Assembly (NCBI GenBank): GCA_015680685.1
Contig: MNCI01022530.1
Span: 162,474 to 226,473 of the forward strand
Direction: 5' to 3'
From: Gnetum montanum
Taxonomy: Eukaryota > Streptophyta > Gnetopsida > Gnetales > Gnetaceae
Length of the DNA stretch: 64,000 nt
This document shows positions 1-12,398 of this stretch, piece by piece; the first letter of the stretch is position 1, and each line of letters begins with the position of its first letter. The translations under genes and the position numbers were made by a program. The notes beneath the pieces were generated by a model, which searched no databases, was not told the DNA's origin, and saw only the letters and a list, made by a program, of their open reading frames with translations.

Positions 1-2183
1 GTTTATTTCAAAATTGGAACCTATCACCTCTTCCCCACAAAAGGCTTGAAAATAATATCCACGTATGTGGCCAGAGGATGTGCAGTGTTGATGGGAAAGG
101 TTAACGCTAACCTTCCCCATCTATATTTGACGGAGATCCTAAGGCGATTTGAAGAACGGAAGTCAGGGAAGATGGCACTGCCCTTCCCCTGTCTTATCAG
201 AAAACTATGCCGATGGGCTGGTATTCAAGGGTACACTAATGACATCCTCCGAAAAGCCCAGAATGCTTCTTATGTTGAATTACTAAAAGTGCCAGCTCCA
301 AGAAAGAGCATTGGCGAAGAGCTGAGACCAATTGAAGAAGAAGAACAAATGATTGGATCACCTTCAACTCAACTTGCAGGACCTAGTCAACCTCCAGCCA
401 TAGGTCCTATCCAACAACAAGGAGCAGAGCCCAACACAGGCCAGGATCAGCCACCACTACTGCAAGACTACAGACCGTCGATGAGCCATCTTAGGGCCAT
501 CGTTGAGATGGTCAGTTAGGGAAGTCGTGATGACGCAAACCTCTTCCGTGTCATCAATGATGCTGATCAGCCTACAATTTCGTTAGATCACACAAGGGAT
601 GAATTATCAATTCAAATAGGAGGAGGGAAAAGCAGATGGTTGCAACAGATCTCAGGAAACGTGGCATCTTTTCAAGTGTAGTTAGAGACTAGTGAAGGGG
701 CCACTGTGGTGGTCATGCAACACCAGAATGCCAGGGGAGCTGTTGAAGTGGTTGTTGACCACACCAAGGAATCCTTTAATGTACCTGTTGTGCCACCGGT
801 AGATCTCTCAAGAGCACGAGATGCTCAAAATCTTGTGGGAACCTCAATGACTCCTGCGAAACATGAGGATGTACTTGACAGATTATTTCAAATAGGACAA
901 GTAATGACGTCTCTTTTTGACATCCCTCAAGATGTCATAGCAATTTAATCAGACCTCATTTCCACAAAGGGGAAGCTATTCATATCCAAAGTGAGGGCCA
1001 AGCATGCTAAAGCTGAAGTGTAGAAATTACAAGAGCAGCTCACGGCCTTACAAGCAGGACAATGGGATCCTCTACAATTTGTTCCCGCAGACCAGCTAGA
1101 AAATTTTAGAATCGAGAAAATAGCAAATTTGATCACAGAGAATAAGAAGGTGGTAGGAGAAAAGGAGACGGCTATTTGGGATGCCTCCGCATCACAGGCA
1201 CAAACCCATGCACATATTAAGGCACCCAAGGCCTTAGAAGAAGAAAATAAGCAGTTTGTTACAGATAATCTTCGGTTGACCTCTATGGAGAAACAAAAGA
1301 ATGTTCTTGATGAACACTTTAATCAGCTACAAGAACAATTCATTCAGGTCAATTGAGATGTAAGTTGTTTAGCTAGAGAGAATTGAACCCTCTCAATGGA
1401 GGAGGTATGTGTTGTTCGATAAAAATCAGCAATTGAGATAAGCGCATGGTAGAATGAGGTTAAACGACACGAGAAGCTGAAGGAGCATTTCTGTGATCAG
1501 GCGGGGATGTATAAACAAATCCTAGAGAAGGATATCCATCTGGCCAAGGCTCAAATTAACAATATCAGTGCTCAACACACTGATTGATGCACCATATTGG
1601 ACACTTACGCCTTTGCCCACGAAGCGGAAGTTAAGAACCGGGACCTGTAGATCCAGGACTTGACAGAATACATGGAGTTGGCAAACCTTAGATATGCTAA
1701 CCTTGCCATGTTAATAGCAGGGTGCCCGAGGTCAGAGCTTGAGTAGCAGGTAGCTTCCATCCACATCAAATATGAAGCAGAATTTGCAGAGCGTAAGAAG
1801 CTGGTTAAGAAACTAGATGTCGCAAATTCTGAACTCGAGGTGGTAAAAGCAAGCTACAAGGGACAAAAAGATGTTGCAACTAACTTGGCTCGATGGCTAT
1901 CAGATCTTCATGAATACAAAGAAAAGCTAGAGCCTATGAAGAGGAATAATGAGTGTTCGCGGCATGGTATGTCAAGGCCAACCAAATGTTCCCGCAACTA
2001 CCCCATCTGTGGGAGGTGCCGACTCCATCAAACATCAGAACACTAGCATGGACGGCATAAGACCCTTGAACCGAAGAGGAGAAGCTCCAGGCCATACTTC
2101 AACGTCATCAAGCTTGAAAGCCTAGAGCACATGACAAAGGAAAAGCACCCATGGAGGAGCCACCGCCACCAGGAACTACATGA
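1..2183 (+). pseudogene. 3' ORF of copy A: plant transposon protein domain plus coiled coils, broken
   Basis: The reading starts inside the plant-transposon-protein domain (Pfam Transposase_32-like from memory; seen as HLFPTKG, then ALPFPCLIRKLC a few dozen residues later). It continues through a Gln/Pro-rich linker, a region containing SFNVPVVPPVDL, and long heptad-rich stretches (for example LQEQFIQVN). The C-terminus reads EEPPPPGTT and stops at 2181-2183. Several in-frame stops break it; at least three are TAG where copy C has CAG. The position just before the 3' LTR is that of the env-like ORF in Athila-type elements, but no signal peptide or membrane segment is seen. Function unknown. 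Confidence 0.75.
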
Positions 2184-2358
2184 GTTCCACATTTTTGTAG
2201 TAGTTGTAGTATTTTTTCTGTGTTGTGTCTTCCCACATTGCGGCATCATTTCCTTTTTTGTTTTTCTAGTTAATAATCCCATACCTATCCACTGTGTAAT
2301 CAATGGAGCTTGTTCTCTTTGTCACTCGAGGACGAGTTTTGATTTAGTCGTGGGAGTA

Positions 2359-2852
2359 TGATGGAACGCAATATCGCATCCGTCGCGATATCGCGTCCGC
2401 CGCGATATTGCGTCTTCCCTGCGATATCGCATATGTGATATTGTAGTCCGTCGTAATGTCTAAAAATAAGAAGTGGCTCTCCCTTTTTTATCATCATAGA
2501 ATAGAAGTAGCAAAGCTTTAGCAGTTTGATCACTCTAGAGATAGATTATTTTTCTAGTGTCTGCCCGCAGTGTGGTGAATGTAATTGTACAACATCCTTT
2601 ATTTGAGTGTGACATACTTGGACACGCACATGACCAGCAATAAAGATTGAGATTACTTCATCATTGTAGCATTGACTTTGTTATTTATTTATTTGTTTAT
2701 TTAATTGTTATTTACTATTTTCTCTCTCACCCTTAAACTCCTAGAACGCGGAATGAGTACGACTTGATTACGAGCATTTAAGTGTGACTACTTGGTATCC
2801 CAGTGGCGTACCTAGGATCTACACTTGGTAATCCCAGTGGTAGTTGTGCACG
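2359..2852 (+). repeat. 3' LTR of copy A, truncated at an N
   Basis: It starts TGATGGAACGC immediately after the polypurine tract. It contains the R/U5-type sequence seen in other copies (GTGTGACATACTTGGACACGC, then CTTGGTAATCCCAGTGG). It stops at the gap at 2853, so the expected CTCATCA end is missing. Confidence 0.85.
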
Positions 2853-2853
2853 N
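2853..2853. other. Single-N assembly gap
   Basis: One N ends the LTR of copy A in mid-sequence. The following 79 bases (2854-2932) do not continue the LTR and resemble nothing I recognise. The true gap size is unknown. Confidence 0.9.
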
Positions 2854-2932
2854 GTCACTTGCCACCTTTCTTTGGTACAATTAAAAGTGGGCTAATTCAC
2901 TCGCTATTTGTAATTGGATAGATGAACCCTAC

Positions 2933-3224
2933 TGATGAGTGGCGAGGTACCCCTACACTCAACCATACGAATACGAGCGTTCTCGTGCGTAATCCGGTCG
3001 AACTCCATAGACGGACTAGTTGTGGCACCTAGATCGTTAACCTTAAGTCACAGTTTGTTGTCTTCCCACCTAGACTAGTATTATATTTGTCATGTATGGT
3101 TTAGTCCAGAGTGAGGTGTATGATGTGTTCTAACCTAATGCTACTCCTAAAGGCAGTGGAAAATAATATTAACTAAGCTAAGCTAGGAGGGAAAGGGTAA
3201 GAGAATCTAATCTAGCCTAAGTGC
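2933..3224 (-). repeat. Truncated LTR, TGATGAG family, antisense
   Basis: It begins TGATGAGTGGCGAGG, the reverse complement of the LTR 3' end. It runs through the TATGGTTTAGTC and AAGGCAGTGG segments and is cut by the N at 3225. It is probably the edge of an insertion whose remainder was lost in assembly. Confidence 0.85.
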
Positions 3225-3225
3225 N
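3225..3225. other. Single-N assembly gap
   Basis: The N separates a truncated antisense LTR from sequence encoding the middle of a reverse transcriptase. Neither side continues the other. Confidence 0.9.
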
Positions 3226-5420
3226 TTGTGTATAAAAAGATGTCTTTTGGTCTATGCAATGCCCTTGCAACATTCTAACATCTTGTCCTTAGTCTTTTTT
3301 AGTAGCAGATTAGTAGCAAGATTGAAGTCTTCATAGATGACTTCTCCACCTATGGTGCTACATTTGAGCAAACCTTGGACCACCTTGAGCAAGTGGTTAA
3401 AAGATGCATGGAGACAAATCTTATGATCAATTGGTAGAAGAGCCATCTCATGATCTAGGAGGGAATTATGTTGGGGCATAAAATCTGACAAGTAGGGATT
3501 GAGGTGGATCCTAAAATGATTAGGGTCATGTAAGGAATAAACTACGAACTAGAAATCATTAAAGATGTTTGATCATTCCTTGGACACACTGGCTACTATT
3601 GATGATTCATACAGAATTTGTCTAAGATTGTTAAATCATTGGACAAACTTATAAGGAGAGATGCTTCATTCACATGGACTAAGGAATGTGAAAAGGCATT
3701 CTAGCAGCTCAAGGAGAATCTTGTAGAAACTCCAATCCTACAAGCACCTGATTGGTCCCATCCGTTTCAAATCATGATGGATGCATCAAACTATGCCTTG
3801 GGAGCTATGATTACATAGTTGGATGATTAGAAATGTCCTTATTATATCCATTGCACAAGTCGAAGCACTGTGGATGCACAACTTAATTACACCATAATAA
3901 AAAAAAGAGCTAATGGTAGTGGAGAAATGTAGGCACTATGTGCTTGGATACAAAGTGTTTGTGCACACTGACCTCAATGCCATTCGCTTCCTCATGAACA
4001 AGTCGACAATGAGCCTCTGTGTCCATACAGTGGTTGGTAACTTGAAAGGGGATTGAGAATGTGATTGCTGATCACTTGTCTTGGTTACTATGGGACAATA
4101 AAGAGAAGGAGAGCTCACTCTCTTGTCAATTTTTTGACGAACTCCTCTTTGCTTGTGTAATAAATGAACATGTGCCCACTAAACGAAAATGGTATGATGA
4201 CATCCTCACTTATCTTCTCACTCAAGAGATGCCACAAGAGTTAGATCACTGGAAAAAATAATAGTTTCTTTATCAGGCCAAACACTTCAAGGAAATCAAT
4301 GGATACCTTTACAAGGTGTGCACCGATGGCCTAGTTCATTGGTGTTTTCCTAATGTAGATTAATTGCGTGTTCTCCAAGACACTCATGAGTGCCCTTATG
4401 GGGGTCATTATGTAGGGAGATGCACAATCATTAAGATCTTACTAGCAGGGTATCACTGGCCAACAATCTTTAGGGATATTCACCAATTCATCTGCTCCTA
4501 TGAACACTATCAACAAGATGATGGGATGACCACTCAAATGGAGGGGCCTCAATAATGGATATACCCATTGGAACCCTTTGACATTTGGGGCATAGACTTC
4601 ACAAGTCCCACCACACCCATGTCAAATAGAAAAGCATACATAATAGTCATTGTTAACTATTGTACCAAATGGGTAGAAGCAACAACTATCACTGATTTTA
4701 CATCTTCCATTGCTGCATGGTTTGTACAACAAAATGTTGTAAATAAGTTTGGAGTACCACATGCATTGATTTCTGGCAACAGCACTCATTTTATAGGTAC
4801 TACCTTTTGCAAGCTCATGCAATGCTTGGGGGTCGAACATAAACTAATAACACCATATTACCCCTAAGCCAATGGTCAAGCTGAAGTCACTAATAGGTAG
4901 ATCACTAAGATCTTAATGAGAAGAATTAGCAAATATAGGAGAGACTAAAGCACAAAACTTAACGATGCCCTCTGGGCATATCACTCAATATGGAAACTCT
5001 CTATAGGCTACTCTTTCTATAAGCTAGTTTATAGGAAATTACCAACCATTCGAATTTAATCTAAGCTTCATACACTTTCAACAACCTGTGACCTTGATCT
5101 TAACCTTAGCCTAGCATAGAAAGAAATATTGATCAACCTCAACGTGCTAGATAAGAATTGACTAGTGGCCCTATCCTTGAATGAAGTGCATAAGGCATTT
5201 AGCAAATAACGCCATGACCTTAGGATAAGGAAAGTAAAATTTCAACTTGGAGACAAGGTTCTTTACTAGAACCCCATAGATGTTCCACAATGAACTAAGT
5301 TCCAGACATTGTGGGAATGACCTTATATCATTTATGAAACCTTTCCTTTTGGGGCCATGTTAATCTACAAACCTAAAAGCCTAGAAAAAAAAGTAATTAG
5401 TTGACATGTGATAAGTAAAA
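3226..5420 (+). pseudogene. Degenerate Ty3/gypsy pol: RT C-terminal half, RNase H, integrase (copy B)
   Basis: The RT starts at MSFGLCNALATF and has FIDDFSTYG as the YxDD-box equivalent; the F-x-DD form is typical of the Athila lineage. RNase H is seen around 3720-4060 (DASNYALGA, then VEKCRHYVLG). The integrase zinc-binding region lies at 4370-4540 (HECPYGGHY, GYHWPT). The core has WGIDFTSPT (first Asp, 4588 region), SGNSTHFI where SDxGTHF is expected (second Asp lost), and ANGQAEVTNR with the Glu kept. Many stops are present, so it is inactive. Lineage assignment is by motif recall. Confidence 0.8.
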
Positions 5421-6770
5421 CTTTTCCATGAGCCCAAGCAAGCTAGTGCAAGCAACACCTCATCGGATGGACAACCTCACTCAATCTTTCAGATCTTCTT
5501 GTTTCAACTTAGTCATGGAGGAGATGACCATCCATGCTAATCAATTAAGTGGCTCTTCAATTTTCCTACCTTTTTTTATTTTACACTTTCTTTGTTTTTA
5601 TATCATTTTTATTTTACACTTTGTTTTTTTTTTCAATTTTTGTTTTACAACATTGTTAGTACATTTTGACTTTCTTGAATATTTTATAATTTCTTTTGGT
5701 GTGAGTTTTTCTTATTATTTTCTAATAAAGTGCTTTATTTCCAACATGATAGTGATGTTGTAGCTGTTTGATAATGGTGGTTTGTACTTAATGTTTTTGA
5801 TTGCTAATGTCTATTTTCTATTTTTAAATTTTGATTACTGATGATTAAGACAAAGTTTCTTTTTCATGAAATAGGCAGTGAGTCCATGTCATTCACCCAT
5901 CCACCAACTCTATGATTTTCCTGATTTTCAAAGTATGAGGTTCCTTTTTCATTAATAAAACCTTAAAGAACTTGTGACCTTGGTAGTTTCCAAACTTGGG
6001 AAATATTCAAAGGTTTGAAAAGAGTGTGACTTCAAGGAGATTTGATACTCTTTATGCCTCTCTACTTGCTCTAGTGTATGAGTGTTTTCATGGATTTCTT
6101 ACCATTCCATGTTGACCAATAACAAGAAGTTGAATAAGTCTTTACATGGTGTTGTTCCCATCCAAAAATCCATAAAAGCATAACATAAAAAAAAATGAAA
6201 AAAAAAATAGAAAAAGAAAAAAGGAAAAAAAAAAAAACATGATGGAAATTCAAAGCACACCCCTTAGACAAAATAATGAGTTACAAGCACTAGTTATGGG
6301 ACTAGAAAGACATGTTACCTAATTCCTGAAGGTCCCCTTTAACTAAGGCCCTTTCTCACTTCTTTCTTTTCTTTTCTTCTCAAATAAGAAATGGTGATGG
6401 ATTTGTGGGAGAATTCTTGTGTCTTTAGGAGGTGGTCTAGTCCTAGAGTGGTGATGAAAAGTCATTGAAAGTGGTTGCTTTTGATCTAAACTAAGGATGG
6501 ACTTTATCAGGTCATTTAACCATAGAATCGACAAGGGACTTCATGTGACCATGATTGGGAACTTCATTCCATTTCCTCTCTCATCCATTAATGCTTTCCA
6601 TAACTCACCTCACCACCTATTTCCATGTTTGTTTTCAATGTCTTAGTTTGAAGTGTTAAAATTCTTAGATTCTTTGAGATTTGATCTTTAACTTTTCATA
6701 ACCATTAATTAACTGTGGGGCCTATGGACTCCTTAGTTGAGGTTATGTAAGGGCAAAAAGGGCATGAGCC
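5421..6770 (+). other. Non-coding spacer between integrase and 3' ORF (copy B)
   Basis: A+T-rich, with poly-T (5570-5720) and poly-A (6187-6238) stretches. No coding sequence is recognised. Parts are conserved in the family: 6240-6350 (AAGCACACCCCTTAGAC, then AAGGCCCTTTCTCACTTC) matches the reverse complement of 60755-60860 in copy E, and 5960-6170 matches the reverse complement of 28741-28900 in copy F. The spacer is therefore a defined part of the element. Confidence 0.6.
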
Positions 6771-6772
6771 TA

Positions 6773-6789
6773 CTATGGGGAGGATCCAT
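6773..6789 (+). promoter_or_regulatory. Conserved GGGGAGGA box (copy B)
   Basis: Reads CTATGGGGAGGATCCAT. The same box occurs in sense orientation at the matching place in copies C (17596-17613), D (52544-52560) and E (60326-60342), preceded in each by a conserved GGGCA-containing stretch. The purine run could be a central polypurine tract. This is inference. Confidence 0.45.
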
Positions 6790-7067
6790 TTGCATATCTC
6801 TTGGCTGGGATAGTTAAGTTCCTTATCCTTAGGCATTTTGGCAATCAAATTTTTCATGATTGATGGATCCAATTGTGCACTCCTTAAAGCATCTTCTCCA
6901 ATAAATTTCATTCTCCAATTTTCTATTTTTTTGAACATTCATGAACCCTCTTCAAATATTCCATCATGTTCATAGCTTCTTTGGCTCTTCATAGACACTA
7001 ATTTCACAAGAAAACTCCTTGCATTTTTGAAGATATTTAAAGTGGAAATTTTGGGCATAGGCTCCAT

Positions 7068-7148
7068 AGATGGGTACTCATCGATGTAACTTACATAAAT
7101 GGGATCCCATATATGGGATCTTGTTGACATACCACTTGCCTATAAATA
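7068..7148 (+). promoter_or_regulatory. Internal promoter-like module upstream of the 3' ORF (copy B)
   Basis: GATGGGTACTCATCGATGTA (7068 region) and GGGATCCCATATATGGGATC (7101-7120) are followed by TATAAATA at 7141-7148. The LTR of the same element has GATGGGTTCTTATCGATGTA followed by TATAAATA at 11517-11524. Copies C and D show the same layout with different motifs. An AGAGGTAAGC splice-donor-like site follows at about 7280, and a decayed acceptor lies just before the ATG at 7583. Confidence 0.5.
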
Positions 7149-9853
7149 GGCATGAACACGTAGCGAGTTTTACATTGAGGGAGGAGTTTTTGAAATTTTC
7201 AGAGCCCAAAACCTTCCAAGAGCCATATCTTCCTAACCGTTTGTCCGATTCACTTCGTTCTTTGACCTTGTAGCTATCAGAGGTAAGCTCTTTACCATGG
7301 GGATCACAAACCTTAAGTTTTTGATGAAATTTTTTTTGGAAAATTTCTAACTCCCATAAAAGTTTAACAAAGAAAGCAACATTAAAACATCAAATTATAA
7401 GGGTTAAACCCTTCCAACAAGCTCCAATGATACTCTAAGTTAAAAATAATCAAAATAATAATAAAATAATCAATCCTCCATAGTCCAAACTTAGCCTAAG
7501 TGTAACTGCCCTACAAGACAAGGTATTTAAATGTTATAAGTTACACATTGAATGCTAATCCTTGGTTATGTTTTGACCGCAAATGGCACTTAAGGAATAA
7601 CACACACAAGAAGGAGGATCATCCCAACCAATGAACAAATGACCAAGAATGGGAAGAGGCCAAGAATAGGCCCATGATTAAGTAGAGACCCATGCAACGA
7701 GACCTCTTCGGGAGGAGCCTGAAGTGGAATGTGTCTAATAGATTTTCAAAGAAGTTGTTGCAACAAAACAGTCTCACTGAGATGAGGCACCTTAGCCTAG
7801 ACTGAACCTTGAGGTGACCTTAATGGAAGCCTACCTTAGGTAGATCACAGTAAGGAAGGTCTAGAAATTGGTGCTCCAAGAATTAAAATTTGGGTCTTTC
7901 TTGGAGTTTGCATTGCCAGTAGTCAAAGCTTAGTTGCCAAACTCTCCCATGTGGCCCACAAGCACTTCCAGTGGGAAGTGGTACATGGGAGAGACATATC
8001 TCTTCCGTAACAATCGACAGGTTGGTTCAATGGTCAAAATCAAGGACATTTTAGTGTCCTAATTGGTGCAATGGGTTACTAGAAACCAAGGCCAACCTTG
8101 TAGAAATCCCCATGTAGATAGATCTTAGCATCAAGAAGGAATGGACGTAGTGGTGTTATGGAGTTGATCATAAGGAGTTTAGAATTCTCACCACAACAAA
8201 GTGTGCATACTTTAAGATTGTAGCCTTCCACCTCAATCCAATGGTGAAGCCAAGTAAGATCATTGCTTTTTCCACTTGTGCGTGTGTTGCTTTAAGCAGT
8301 TGATTCTACATAAACCTTCCATAGCTGATCTATCTTGAGATAGAGAAGTAATTTAAAGAAAAGGAACATGGAAGGAAGGCACTCCCCTTAACATGCCTCA
8401 TAAAAAAATTATGCAAGAGGGGAGGCATAACACACTACACTAATGATGCTCTCCAATGTGCTTCATTTGCTTCTTGGATAGAGATCATGAAAGATAACAT
8501 GCTTGCTAAGATCATTTAAGAAGAGGAGTAGTGACCACCACCTCCACTACCCACTCATGAAACAATATGATAGGCCTGCACTACTTTGGAATGCATGTGT
8601 GAGATCTAAGTGCAACTCTTCCATGAGCAACAGTAGTGAGTAGGAATGAGTGGTGGCGATCCATCCATGTATCATCCAATGATGAGTCACCTCAATAAAA
8701 GTGGCTCGAATCATCAGCTAGATGGAAGGAGGTAAGCTAATTTTGTCTTCCTAATGAACCTAGTTTCCTATAAGATCAAATCTTGACACTTGAGAGGTAA
8801 TGGTATATCTCTCTTAACATCAATAATTCCCAAAAATCTCTTAGAATGCTACTACTTGTTTGGTGCATCTAGAGGAGGGCAAGGGGGCAACTATCTTGGT
8901 GATGCAACACTTTGGGTAAGAGACAGCTGAAGAGGTGGTTGCTAATAGAATTATCGAGGCCTTAAATGCACCTACAACATATGTATTAAACATTTCTAGA
9001 CTTAGAGATTTGCAGACATCTACAAGAATATTTAGTAGTAGATTAAGTGCAACCTAGCATGAGGAGTTGCTAGACCAACTGGTGGGAAGCAGGCAACTGA
9101 TTCTGAATATCTTTAATCTTTCAGATACCATCATTGCAACCTAGTTGAATTTGATTGAAGCAAGGGTAAAGTGCATTATATTGGAGGGGCAAATTAAAAC
9201 AACCCAAGCACAAAATCAATGCTTGGCTTCAGAGGTTACAGAATTAAGAGCCAACTTCATTGATCCTGCGTTTCTCAACCCTACACTGACACGTGATGAA
9301 GATTTTCAACAGTTTTAAGATAGGCTCAAAAAATTTGAGAATGTAAAGGAGACAACCATCTTTGACTAGTCCATGGCCAATGCCAAAATGTATGTCATTT
9401 AAAAGGACTTGGTCCAGATGCATCATGAGAATGAAATCTTGACCATAGAAAATTATCACCTGTGGAATGTTGATGTGTAGAAGCAACAGATGTAAGAATT
9501 TATCCATTAATAGTAGGAGTAGCTAACTAGAGTGAACATTGAATTAAGAAGATTGACAGCCGAAAATAAAAATCTCTCCATGGAGGAAGTCTGAGCCCTT
9601 CACCAAAAGTTTGTAATAAAGATAGCCACTTGGAAGAACGGGGCTCTCAAATTTGAGAGAGTCAAGAACCGTTATAGAGATAAGGTTGATCTACAGAAAG
9701 AAATCAATAAAAGACACATCTAGATGATGAAGGCAAAAGTCAATGAGGCCCTCCAACAACTCAAGGAAGTAGGTGACGACAACCTATCTTTGATGGGCTT
9801 AATGACTACAGGAAAGTGGAGATCCACATGAAAGAGTTGTAGATTAAGGAGAT

Positions 9854-10599
9854 TGATGGGCCATGATATCACGTTGTCCCTTGCGATATTACATACGCGA
9901 TATTGCAGTCTGTCGCCATGTCTATAAATAAGAGGCAGCTCTTCCTTGTTTGGAAGTTTTTAAGTTTTAGTTTAGATTGTAGCTAGACTCTGGTAGTTTG
10001 ATCCCTCCAGAGTTAGAATATTTTCCAGTGTTTGCCCGTAGTGTGGTGAATGTAATTGTACGACATCCTTTATTCGAGTGTGACATACTTGGACATGCAC
10101 ATGACTGACAATAAAGATCACAATTACTTCATCATTGCAGCATTCACTTTGTTTATTTATTTATTTAATTATTATTTATTGCTTTCCTAATTAGTCTCTC
10201 TTACCCTTAAACTCACGTTAGAACGTGGAATGAGTACGACTTGATTATGAGCATTTAAGTGTGATTACTTGGTAACCTTGTAGCGTACCTGGGATCTGTG
10301 CTTGGTAATCCTAGTGGTAGTTGTGCACAAAGTCCAAGATGTGTACGAATAATCAAGGAACGAATGCTCATTGCACTTAGGCTAGAATAGATTCTCTTAC
10401 CCTTTCTCCTAGCTTAGTTAATATTACTTTCCATTGCCTTCAGGAGTAGCATTAGATTAGAAAACCCATCATACACCTCACTATGGACTAAACCATACGT
10501 GACAAAGATAATACTAGTCTAGGTGGGAAGANGACTGGATCGCGTGTGAAAACGCTCGTATTCGTATGGTTGAGTGTAGGGGTACCTCGCCACTCATCA
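9854..10599 (+). repeat. Solo LTR, TGATGAG family, with target duplication
   Basis: It runs from TGATGGGCC to CGCCACTCATCA and is flanked by GAGAT on both sides (9849-9853 and 10600-10604). The host ORF reads on across the site once the insert and one GAGAT are removed. TATA box CTATAAATAAG near 9921. An N at 10532 hides roughly 60-80 bp compared with the LTR at 13006. No internal sequence is present, so it arose by LTR-LTR recombination. Confidence 0.93.
10532..10532. other. Single-N assembly gap inside the solo LTR
   Basis: The N replaces the segment that in the LTR at 13006-13842 links the CTTCCCACCTGGACTAG region to the TCGAACTCCG region. Here the missing length is short and can be estimated. 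Confidence 0.85.
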
Positions 10600-11393
10600 G
10601 AGATGATAGAGTACATGGAGCTTGCCAATCTCTGGTATTCAAATTTGGCAATGTTGATTGTTGGACAACCATGGTCAAATTTGGAGAAGTAAGTGGCTAT
10701 CTCATACTTCTAGTATGAGGCAGAGTTCAAAACCCATAAGGGAGCTAAGCAAAAGATTGAGATTGCTAATGTTGAACTCGTGGTTCTTAGGGCATGATTC
10801 ATCGATCAGAGATCCACAGATGAGAACGTCGCCAAAAGGATGAACAACCACTAGGAGTTGTAGAAGCAGTCAAGGCATTTGATGTTGAATGCAAACTTTT
10901 CATTGCCTAGTTTGTCAACATGGAGGAGCTATTCCCAACAATGCCTTGTCCCTAAGATGTTCCCACTGTAGGCCACATTTAAAAAGTTGTGTGGACTGTG
11001 AACAATCCTAGGGGAAAGGAGGAGAAGATGAAGGTATTGTTGAATGCCTTTTGTCTTCCACTAAACATTGTAGCTACTGTTGAACAACAACAACTGCCTC
11101 AACCATCGGATGCACCCAAAGTAGGAGAAGTTCCTTTGGAGCCTTAGGAGCTTGCATCGCTTGGGACCGTTTAATCTTCTCCAATGTCTTTGCACCATCA
11201 GAGAAATTATGTTTGTTAGTTTTGTCATGATGTTCAATTTTGTTGTTCTAAACACTCGAAATTTTCTAATCATTGTAAAACTGTATATTTTGGGCACTTA
11301 TTTTTTGTTTTGTAGTTTGTGTGTCAATAATTCCATACCTTCCCAAATTTTGTAAAGAATGTAAGGACAAGTTTTCATTCAGTCATGGAGGTA

Positions 11394-12070
11394 TGATGAG
11401 TTATTTGGTTGGCCTTGTTGATGGGATGCCATCAATGCGACCCTGTTGATGGGTTCTTATCGATGTAGGATTTAACCCATTGACACGTACTCATTGATGG
11501 GGCCCTCTATTTTGCTTATAAATACATGCTTACTAGCTGCATTTATGGCATTCCTTTCATAGTTGTAGCAAAGCTCTTGTAATTTTGTCATTCAAAAGTT
11601 ATAATATTTTTCTAAGTGCCCGTAATAAGATTCAAAGAGTGTACGGATCTTTATTCGAGCACTATTGTACCTGATCATGGTAGTGTGTGCGGCAATAAAT
11701 ATGAGCTTTTTGATAAACCTTGCAGCAACTTGAAATAGATTAATTGTTTATTTATGCATTTAATGTTTTATGCAATCTCCTTTAATGCTTTAGGTAATTA
11801 AGGAATTAATTAAGCTAAATCAAGCTAGATTGAATAGCGATTAATTAAGCACATAAGTACAACCACTTTGAGCATATGCTTGGTGCTTGGTAATCCTAAT
11901 AACACTTAACGTTTGGTAACCAAGTAGTGTTAAACGTGTTCAGGATGTGTATGGCAAGTGGGAATAGATGCTTATGCTAGGATTAATTAAGTGTAGCTAG
12001 TTAAATTAAATTAACAATTTAAATATTTTATTTTATTCATTATTCATCATTCTTAGGTGACTTAAAACGT
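11394..12070 (+). repeat. 3' LTR of copy B, first part
   Basis: It starts TGATGAGTTATTTGG after the PPT-like GGAGGTA. U3 motif ATCGATGTAGG, TATA box 11517-11524. It is interrupted at 12071 by element G and resumes after the AATGT duplication at 23137, ending near 23353 (GGCGCTCATA). Total length is about 890 bp without G. Confidence 0.75.
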
Positions 12071-12367
12071 TGTTGATGCATAAATTTTTATCACACCAAC
12101 ACCGGGAAAGAAAACTCATTTTAGGAGAGTATTGCCTAGGATGCCTCCCGTATGGGTACGGAAACCTGGGAATAGTCTCAGCTGGAGAGGGCTACGTGAC
12201 CTTTTGCAAATAATAAACTAGAAAGAGATCTAGAATTTAAATTATATAATCATCTTCAATACAAATAGGTAATTAAAAGAATTGAATTTTCCCTGGTCTC
12301 GCTAATGCTGTTGGTTTGTGACTGCCGATGGAATCCACTACTGGGTTGGAAGACCACGATTGCCATA

Positions 12368-12398
<31 letters not shown>

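Larger units (their letters stand above)
1..2852 (+). mobile_element. Copy A: 3' end of a TGATGAG-family Ty3/gypsy element
   Basis: The left edge of the window lies inside the 3' ORF of this element. The ORF is followed by a polypurine tract (GTGGGAGTA, 2350-2358) and a 3' LTR that starts at 2359 with TGATGG and runs to an N at 2853. Its U3 carries a run of CGATATCG-like palindromes (2368-2440). The 5' part, including gag and pol, lies outside the window. Family membership rests on clear similarity of both the ORF and the LTR to the copies at 13006-17880 and 9854-10599. Confidence 0.85.
7583..11174 (+). pseudogene. 3' ORF of copy B, decayed and split by a solo LTR
   Basis: The ATG is at 7583, just after CCGCAA (GCAG in copies C and D). 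A recognisable domain fragment, KALPLTCLIKKLC, lies near 8370-8420, followed by THYTNDAL. Coiled-coil segments follow, and the end reads VEQQQLPQPSDAPKVGE with a stop at 11172. Removing the solo LTR and one target duplication (751 bp) gives about 2.84 kb, close to 2.73-2.75 kb in copies C and D. Many stops; inactive. Confidence 0.7.

Noticed and set aside
12365-12393. (GA)n microsatellite as a separate regulatory element
   Set aside because: It is present in both LTRs of element G and is ordinary LTR content.
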